Part shown: positions 58,725-64,000 of the stretch, one piece after another
Numbering within the stretch: the first letter of the stretch is position 1
Layout: every line of letters begins with the position of its first letter
Source: Ottowia oryzae
GTDB taxonomy: Bacteria > Pseudomonadota > Gammaproteobacteria > Burkholderiales > Burkholderiaceae_C
Direction: 5' to 3'
Length of the DNA stretch: 64,000 nt
Assembly (NCBI RefSeq): GCF_003008535.1
Contig: NZ_CP027666.1
Location: 3,771,501-3,835,500 of the forward strand
Position numbers and translations under genes: made by a program
The notes under the pieces: model-generated
Seen by the model: only the letters and a program-made list of their open reading frames with translations
The model's database searches: none
Told to the model about the DNA's origin: nothing

Positions 58725-59566
58725 TGGACGCAGAGCTCTGGGTTCCGGTGCTCACGGCCGGTTTATTTGGCTTGTTGATTGGCAGCTTTCTCAACGTCGT
58801 CATTTATCGGCTGCCCAAAATGCTCGAGCGCGAATGGGCAGCCGGGTGTGCAGAGCTTTCTGGCCAACCGCTTCCCGAGCAGGAGCCGTTCAACTTGCTC
58901 GTGCCGCGGTCTCGTTGTCAGGCTTGCGGTCACCAGATTCGCTGGTACGAAAACATCCCGGTGTTGAGCTACCTCGCACTCCGCGGAAAATGCTCTGCTT
59001 GTGGCACGCCCATCAGCATCCGTTATCCGATGATCGAACTTGCCACTGGCGTGCTTTTCGCGTGGTGCATTTGGCGTTGGGGCCTGAACCTGTCGGGCGG
59101 TATGTGGTGTCTGTTTGCCGCCATGCTGGTCGCCATGACCTTGATCGATTGGGACACCACCTTGCTGCCCGACGTGCTGACCTTGCCGCTGCTCTGGGCA
59201 GGGCTGATCGCCGCCAACCTGCACTGGATCCCTGTGCCCTTGAGCGACGCCGTCTGGGGCGCTGTTGGTGGCTACATGTCCCTGTGGCTCGTGTACTGGG
59301 CCTTCAAGCTGGCTACGGGCAAGGAAGGCATGGGTTTCGGTGATTTCAAGCTTTTCGCCGCACTCGGCGCGTGGTTTGGCTGGCAAGCGCTGGTGCCGAT
59401 CATTCTGATGTCGTCCGTGATCGGTGCAGCTGTCGGCATTGTCATGAAGCTCAGAAGCTCGCTGCGCGACGGCGGCCAGATCCCATTCGGCCCCTTCCTA
59501 GCAATGGCCGGCATCACCGCCATGGTCTTTGGCCCGCAGAGCATCCTGCGCGCCGTCGGCCTTTAA
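58724..59566 (+). CDS. pilD: Prepilin peptidase / N-methyltransferase PilD
   Basis: A 280-residue membrane enzyme that cleaves and methylates prepilins (and type II pseudopilins). The N-terminal domain has the two CxxC pairs (SRCQACGHQIRWYENIP; LRGKCSACGTPIS). The catalytic Asp residues are in LIDWDTTLLPD and the GMGFGDFK motif. ATG 58724 is chosen; the upstream TTG is less likely. coaE follows after only 6 bases. Confidence 0.97.
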   Translation: MDAELWVPVLTAGLFGLLIGSFLNVVIYRLPKMLEREWAAGCAELSGQPLPEQEPFNLLVPRSRCQACGHQIRWYENIPVLSYLALRGKCSACGTPISIRYPMIELATGVLFAWCIWRWGLNLSGGMWCLFAAMLVAMTLIDWDTTLLPDVLTLPLLWAGLIAANLHWIPVPLSDAVWGAVGGYMSLWLVYWAFKLATGKEGMGFGDFKLFAALGAWFGWQALVPIILMSSVIGAAVGIVMKLRSSLRDGGQIPFGPFLAMAGITAMVFGPQSILRAVGL

Positions 59567-59572
59567 CCCGGC

Positions 59573-60190
59573 ATGGCCACGCCGGTCCTGTTGGGGCTGA
59601 CAGGCGGCATTGGCAGCGGCAAGAGCACGGTCGCAGGACTTCTGGCCGCGCAGCATCGGGCCACGGTCATCGATGCGGACGCAATTTCACGTCAGACCAC
59701 CTCAGCAGGTGGTAGCGCCCTGCCCGCAATTGCGGCGGCCTTTGGATCCGAATTGATCGGCGCCGACGGGGCGCTGGACCGGGCCGCCATGCGCGAGCTC
59801 GTCTACCAAGACGCAGACGCCCGTCACCAGCTTGAAGCCATCATTCACCCGCTCGTCGCGCAGGAGACCGACCGTCAGGCCCAACAAGCGCTGGCCAGCG
59901 GCGCCCCGCTGCTGGTGTTCGATGTGCCGCTGCTGGTCGAGGCCGGCGCCCGCTGGCGCGCCCGTGTCGATCAGGTCATGGTGGTGGATTGCGATGCGCA
60001 AACCCAGCTCGCTCGCGTCATGCGGCGCAATGGTTTGCCGCGCGAGCAGGTGGAAGCCATCATTGCGGCGCAGGCCAGCCGCGACCAGCGCCTGTCGTGC
60101 GCAGATACGGTCGTGTTCAATGGATTGGGCGTCGATTTGACGCTCTTGGGCACCCAGCTCGGGGCTTGGGCGCAGCGGTTCGGGCTATGA
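59573..60190 (+). CDS. coaE: Dephospho-CoA kinase
   Basis: The 205-residue kinase performs the last step of coenzyme A synthesis. P-loop GLTGGIGSGKSTVAGLLA at about 8-25, VIDADAISRQ (substrate-binding DAD), PLLVEAGARWRARVDQVMVV and RVMRRNGLPREQVEAIIAAQ. Standard length and typical position between pilD and zapD. Confidence 0.97.
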   Translation: MATPVLLGLTGGIGSGKSTVAGLLAAQHRATVIDADAISRQTTSAGGSALPAIAAAFGSELIGADGALDRAAMRELVYQDADARHQLEAIIHPLVAQETDRQAQQALASGAPLLVFDVPLLVEAGARWRARVDQVMVVDCDAQTQLARVMRRNGLPREQVEAIIAAQASRDQRLSCADTVVFNGLGVDLTLLGTQLGAWAQRFGL

Positions 60191-60220
60191 TGCGGCCGTC
60201 TCAGGGAAGGTCTCTTCCGC

Positions 60221-60976
60221 GTGATCCTGTACGAATACCCTTTCAACGAACGCATTCGCACCTATTTGCGGCTGGAGCACCTGATTGGCCGCTTGGCCCA
60301 ATTGCTGCCGCGGGATGGCGCGCTCGATCACCACTACGCGCTGGTCACGATTTTCGAGGTGATGGACGTCACCAGCCGGGCCGACATCAAGTCGGATGTG
60401 CTCAAAGACCTGGATCGCCAGAAGGCGCACTTCGCGGCGTTTCGCGGCAACCCGGCCATTTCAGAAGCCTCGCTCGATGCGGTGCTTGAGCGGCTGGACG
60501 ATGCCTTCACGCGACTGAACGCGCAACTTGGCAAACCCGGTCACGAGTTGCAGGACAACGAATGGCTGATGAGCATCCGCAGCCGGGCCGTGATTCCAGG
60601 CGGCACCTGCGAATTCGATCTGCCGGCGTACCATGCCTGGCAGCAGGAGCCGCCGGCCCGGCGCCGTGCTGACCTCAACCAATGGGCCAGTTCGCTCGCG
60701 CCCATGGCGCAAGCTGTTTCGCTGCTGCTGCAGTTGCTGCGCGACGCCGGCCAGCCACAAAAGGTGATGACGCGCGCCGGGCAGTTTCAGCAGATCCTGC
60801 CGCAAGGGCGCAGCTTTCAATTGCTGCGTCTGCGCATCGATCCAGCGCTTCAACTGATTCCCGAGATCAGCGGCAATCGGCTTATGGTTTCCGTGCGCCT
60901 GGTGCGGCATGGCGCAGACGGCAAACTGCACCCGGCGCGCGAAGAAGCGCCGTTTGAGCTGGCGCTGTGCGCATGA
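60221..60976 (+). CDS. zapD: Cell division protein ZapD
   Basis: A 251-residue FtsZ-bundling protein (DUF1342) that supports the Z-ring. It begins ILYEYPFNERIRTYLRLEHL, the family hallmark, from a GTG start at 60221, and contains IRSRAVIPGGTCEFDLPAYH and a C-terminal beta domain. The stop overlaps the yacG start by 4 bases (ATGA). Confidence 0.95.
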   Translation: MILYEYPFNERIRTYLRLEHLIGRLAQLLPRDGALDHHYALVTIFEVMDVTSRADIKSDVLKDLDRQKAHFAAFRGNPAISEASLDAVLERLDDAFTRLNAQLGKPGHELQDNEWLMSIRSRAVIPGGTCEFDLPAYHAWQQEPPARRRADLNQWASSLAPMAQAVSLLLQLLRDAGQPQKVMTRAGQFQQILPQGRSFQLLRLRIDPALQLIPEISGNRLMVSVRLVRHGADGKLHPAREEAPFELALCA

Positions 60977-61212
60977 CAGCCCCCCGAAAACGCCGCGGAA
61001 CTGACGCCGCACCCTCCGAACAAGCCGCCCGCACCGTGCGCTGCCCCGCCTGCGGCGGCCCCAGCCGCTACGCTGCCGACAACGCCTACCGCCCCTTTTG
61101 CAGCGAGCGCTGCAAAATGTTCGACTTGGGCGCGTGGGCCAGCGAGAGTTTTCGCGTGGAAACGCCGCCCGGCGGCGATGAAGATTCGTTGCCGATCGAG
61201 CCGCTTCAATAA
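60973..61212 (+). CDS. yacG: DNA gyrase inhibitor / zinc protein YacG
   Basis: A 79-residue zinc-finger protein with CPACGG...CSERCK, the four-Cys motif of YacG, followed by FDLGAWASESFRVE. In E. coli it binds GyrB and inhibits gyrase. ATG 60973 is chosen over the upstream GTG because it forms the 4-base overlap with zapD. Confidence 0.93.
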   Translation: MTAPRKRRGTDAAPSEQAARTVRCPACGGPSRYAADNAYRPFCSERCKMFDLGAWASESFRVETPPGGDEDSLPIEPLQ

Positions 61213-61250
61213 GCGCGCCCGTTCACCGGCCCGCGTAGATTCATAGTCAG

Positions 61251-61304
61251 ATCAGGCTCTAGCGCCCACGGAACCTGCGCGACAAGCTTCTTTTTTGATA
61301 GCAA
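61251..61304. repeat. Dispersed palindromic repeat, copy 13
   Basis: ATCAGGCTCTAGCGCCCAC...CTGCGCGACAAGCTTCTTTTTTGATAGC between the convergent yacG and mutT genes; diverged right core. Confidence 0.6.
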
Positions 61305-61310
61305 ACGGAT

Positions 61311-61790
61311 TCAAGCGCTGGGCGGAACGTGCTCTTCGCCCAGCCAGCGCAGCACCGGCAGTGCGCCGGGCAGAACCGGTGATACCGTCACTGGCAGCGC
61401 CGCCCACACCCAGCTTTGGCCTTCGCGTGCCTGCAGCTCGCCTTGCCATTGGTAGAGGCGACAAAAATGCAGGCGCACCAGCGCATGGGGGTAGTCCACC
61501 ATCTGCTCGCGCCAGCGCTGCACGTGGGCCGGGTCTACGGCGATGCCCAGCTCTTCGCTCAACTCGCGCGCCAGCGCCGCCTCGACGCTCTCGCCCGCTT
61601 CGAGCTTGCCGCCCGGAAACTCCCAATAGCCTGCGTACACCTTGCCCTCGGGCCGCGAGGTGAGCAGAAAGCGCCCGTCCGCGCCGATCAGCACGCCGAC
61701 GGCCACATCCACCACCTTGCGCGGGGCATCGCCGCGCGCGGCGTCGTCGCGGCGCAGGTGCGCATCGGCGGTCAGCAGCGGTTCGCTCAT
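61311..61790 (-). CDS. mutT: MutT-type Nudix hydrolase (8-oxo-dGTP pyrophosphatase)
   Basis: A 159-residue protein with VDVAVGVLIGADGRFLLTSR, then the Nudix box GGKLEAGESVEAALARELSE followed by ELGI, and the MutT-typical HALVRLHFCRLYQWQGELQA. It should clear 8-oxo-dGTP from the nucleotide pool. It is transcribed after the DUF815 ATPase gene, 12 bases away. Confidence 0.92.
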   Translation of the reverse strand: MSEPLLTADAHLRRDDAARGDAPRKVVDVAVGVLIGADGRFLLTSRPEGKVYAGYWEFPGGKLEAGESVEAALARELSEELGIAVDPAHVQRWREQMVDYPHALVRLHFCRLYQWQGELQAREGQSWVWAALPVTVSPVLPGALPVLRWLGEEHVPPSA

Positions 61791-61802
61791 GCGTGCCTCC
61801 GA

Positions 61803-62681
61803 TCAGGCAGCGGCTTCGGCGCGGCCCATGAAGTCGCGCGCGAACTGGTAGGCGACGCGGCCCGAACGAGAGCCGCGCTCCAGCGCCCAGACCAACGCCT
61901 CAGGCCGGGCCGCATTGATTTGCCCCGGCGCGGCGCCCAGCGCGCTCAGCCATTGCGCGACGATGGCCAGGTATTCGTCCTGGCTGAACGGGTAGAAGCT
62001 GACCCACAGGCCGAAGCGCTCTGACAGCGAAATCTTTTCCTCGATCACCTCGCCCGGATGCACTTCGCCGTCGTCCGTGTGGGTGTAGCTGAGGTTGTCC
62101 TTCATGTACTCGGGCAGCAGGTGGCGCCGGTTGCTGGTGGCGTAGACCAGCACGTTGGGCGTGTTGGCCGCGACCGAGCCATCCAGAATGCTCTTGAGCG
62201 CCTTGTAGCCCGGCTCGCCCTCGTCAAAGCTCAGGTCGTCGCAGTAGACGATGAACTTCTGCGGCAAGCCGGCCACCACGTCGACGATGTCGGGCAGGTC
62301 GGTCAAATCGGCCTTGTCCACCTCGATCAGGCGCAGGCCTTGCGGCGCGTAGGCGTTCAGGCAGGCCTTGATGAGCGACGACTTGCCCGTGCCGCGCGCG
62401 CCGGTCAGCAGCACGTTGTTGGCGGGCCGCCCTTCGACAAACTGGCGCGTGTTGCGCTCGATCTTGTCTTTTTGCGCATCGATCTCTTTCAGATCGCCCA
62501 GCGCGATGTGGCCAACGTGGCGCACCGGCTCCAGCACGCCGTGGCCAGATGCGCGCTTGCGGTAGCGCCAAGCGACGGCTTGCGCCCAGTCGGGCGCGCG
62601 CAGGGGTTGCGGCAAGGCCGATTCAATGCGCGCCATCAGCTGCTCGGCGCGCGCCATCAAGCGCAGGAGTTCTTCAGTCAT
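61803..62681 (-). CDS. DUF815 AAA-type ATPase
   Basis: A 292-residue ATP-binding protein. Walker A GARGTGKSSLIK is near 97-108 after NNVLLT; IVYCDDLSFDEGEPGYKALK holds the Walker B-like acidic residues; SNRRHLLPEYMKDN and LSERFGLWVSFYPFSQDEYL are typical of DUF815. Its function is unknown; the family is widespread in proteobacteria near mutT and argJ. It lies downstream of argJ across a dispersed repeat. Confidence 0.92.
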   Translation of the reverse strand: MTEELLRLMARAEQLMARIESALPQPLRAPDWAQAVAWRYRKRASGHGVLEPVRHVGHIALGDLKEIDAQKDKIERNTRQFVEGRPANNVLLTGARGTGKSSLIKACLNAYAPQGLRLIEVDKADLTDLPDIVDVVAGLPQKFIVYCDDLSFDEGEPGYKALKSILDGSVAANTPNVLVYATSNRRHLLPEYMKDNLSYTHTDDGEVHPGEVIEEKISLSERFGLWVSFYPFSQDEYLAIVAQWLSALGAAPGQINAARPEALVWALERGSRSGRVAYQFARDFMGRAEAAA

Positions 62682-62683
62682 TT

Positions 62684-62730
62684 AGGGCTCTGGCGCCCGT
62701 CGATACTGCGCGGGCAGCTATTAAAAACAG
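62684..62730. repeat. Dispersed palindromic repeat, copy 14
   Basis: TTAGGGCTCTGGCGCCCGT...CTGCGCGGGCAGCTATTAAAAAC in the short gap between argJ and the DUF815 gene. Confidence 0.7.
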
Positions 62731-62735
62731 AGTAA

Positions 62736-63965
62736 TCAGGAACGGTAGTCGGCGTTGATGCTGACGTAGTCATGGCTCAAGTCGCACGTCCAGACTGTGT
62801 CGCTGGCCGTGCCGCGGCCCAGGTCCACGCGCACCAGAATCTCGGCCTGCTTCATCACGCGCTGGCCGTCTTCCTCGCGGTAAGCCGGGTTGCGCCCACC
62901 GTTGACGGCCACGTGCACGTCGTCCAGGTACAGGTTGATGGTGGTCTGGTCCAGGTCGTCGATACCGGCGTAGCCCACGGCGGCCAGGATGCGGCCCAGG
63001 TTCGGATCGCTAGCGAAGAACGCGGTCTTGACCAGCGGCGAATGCGCGATGGCGTAGGCCACCTGGCGGCATTCCTCGGCCGTGCGGCCGCCATCGACCT
63101 GCACGGTGATGAACTTGGTGGCGCCCTCGCCGTCGCGCACGATGGCCTGGGCGAGTTGGCGGGCCACGTCCAGCATGGCCGCCTTCAGCGCGCGCCCATC
63201 GTCAGCGCTGAGCGAGGTGACCGGCGCGTTGCCCGCCTTGTTGGTGGCGATGACGATGAAGGAGTCGTTGGTGGAGGTGTCGCCATCGATCGTGACGCGG
63301 TTGAATGAACCATCGGCCAGCTCTTGCGCCAGCTGCTTCATCAGCGCGGGGTCCACGCAGGCGTCGGTCGCCAGAAAGCCAAGCATCGTGGCCATGTTGG
63401 GGCGGATCATGCCCGCGCCCTTGCTGATGCCGGTGATCGTCACCTCGGCCCCGCCCACCGTGGCCTTGGCGCTGAATGCCTTGGCTACCGTATCGGTGGT
63501 CATGATGCCTTCGGCCGCGCGCGCCCAGTGGTCGGGCGCGGCATCGGCCAGCGCGGCGGGCAGCCCGGCTTCGATGCGCTCAACCGGCAGCGGCTCCATG
63601 ATCACGCCGGTGGAGAACGGCAGGATTTGGCTGGGGTTGAGCTTCAGCAGGCCCGCCAGCGCGCTGCACACCTGCTGCGCACGCGCCAGGCCGTCTTCTC
63701 CCGTGCCCGCGTTGGCGTTGCCGGTGTTGATGACCATGGCGCGAATCGCGTCGCCACCGGCCAGCCGGTCGCGGCAAATCTGCACCGGCGCCGCGCAGAA
63801 GCGGTTGCGCGTGAAAACGCCGCCCACGCTGGCGCCTTCGTCCAGCAAAAACACCGTCAGGTCCTTGCGGTTTGCTTTGCGTACCCCCGCCTCGGCCACG
63901 CCAATGCGAACGCCCGGCACGGGCAGCAAACGGGCGGGGTCAGGAGCAGACAGATTCACCGGCAT
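62736..63965 (-). CDS. argJ: Glutamate N-acetyltransferase / amino-acid acetyltransferase
   Basis: A 409-residue bifunctional ArgJ of arginine synthesis. The precursor cleaves itself before the nucleophilic Thr in NMATMLGFLATDA (about 188). Other signatures are VMVINTGNANAGTG-type AMVINTGNANAGTGEDGL, LPFSTGVIMEPLPVERIEA and the C-terminal DVWTCDLSHD-type TVWTCDLSHDYVSINADYRS. Complete: the start at 63965 lies 35 bases from the window end. In this family of bacteria secA usually lies upstream, outside the window. Confidence 0.96.
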   Translation of the reverse strand: MPVNLSAPDPARLLPVPGVRIGVAEAGVRKANRKDLTVFLLDEGASVGGVFTRNRFCAAPVQICRDRLAGGDAIRAMVINTGNANAGTGEDGLARAQQVCSALAGLLKLNPSQILPFSTGVIMEPLPVERIEAGLPAALADAAPDHWARAAEGIMTTDTVAKAFSAKATVGGAEVTITGISKGAGMIRPNMATMLGFLATDACVDPALMKQLAQELADGSFNRVTIDGDTSTNDSFIVIATNKAGNAPVTSLSADDGRALKAAMLDVARQLAQAIVRDGEGATKFITVQVDGGRTAEECRQVAYAIAHSPLVKTAFFASDPNLGRILAAVGYAGIDDLDQTTINLYLDDVHVAVNGGRNPAYREEDGQRVMKQAEILVRVDLGRGTASDTVWTCDLSHDYVSINADYRS

Positions 63966-64000
63966 GACTTGATCCTTTGCGGAATGAAAGAGAAACGCGA

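Noticed and set aside
1..64000. CRISPR arrays
   Set aside because: No set of regularly spaced identical repeats; the only repeated words belong to the dispersed palindromes, the porin duplication or paralogous genes.

Overview
The window is about 64 kb of GC-rich DNA from a betaproteobacterium, most likely family Comamonadaceae (an Acidovorax, Comamonas or Ottowia-like organism). The evidence is the housekeeping gene order (rplU-rpmA-obgE-proB; ispB-tRNA-Pro; pilB-pilC-pilD-coaE-zapD-yacG-mutT-DUF815-argJ), the tandem porins of the 16-strand Gram-negative porin type, and a dispersed palindromic intergenic repeat (AT-rich arms around a CCAGCGC/GCGCTGG core) with about 16 recognisable copies. 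The genus assignment is inference; no rRNA gene is present.

1-15.5 kb is core genome: a DUF445 membrane protein (cut by the window edge), apaH, two CorC/HlyC-type CBS proteins, an H-NS-like protein, monothiol glutaredoxin, an OmpA-like protein, a lytic transglycosylase with proS, rppH with a CNP1-like protein, proB, obgE, rpmA, rplU, ispB and tRNA-Pro(CGG).

15.9-54.7 kb is an accessory block holding a non-flagellar type III secretion system (T3SS). A NarL-type regulator and its membrane kinase come first. Then follow sctQ-sctR-sctS-sctT, two unknown small genes, a divergent sctU with a FliO-like gene, and a long run on the plus strand: transglycosylase-sctV-sctC-sctD-needle-sctI-sctJ-sctK-sctL-sctN-sctO-sctP. 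Downstream lie a 1,153-residue LysM protein with a polymorphic-toxin-like C-terminus and a SUKH-like immunity gene, an IS5-family element inserted exactly at the stop codon of kptA, AT-richer small genes, a tandemly duplicated porin unit, a 758-residue low-complexity protein, a second two-component system and a 281-residue secreted-protein candidate that shares its C-terminal motif with the needle candidate. No integrase and no second copy of the tRNA end were found, so calling the block an island rests on gene order.

54.8-64 kb returns to core genome: an acetyltransferase, pilB-pilC-pilD (type IV pilus), coaE, zapD, yacG, a MutT-type Nudix hydrolase, a DUF815 ATPase and argJ.

The most interesting items are: a T3SS-linked LysM/polymorphic-toxin protein with its immunity gene; a FliO-like gene coupled to a non-flagellar sctU; a predicted H-type pseudoknot in the sctD-needle leader; a GCTRGTAAC-type motif in front of several cluster genes; and the dispersed repeat, which repeatedly supplies the stop codon of the preceding gene.
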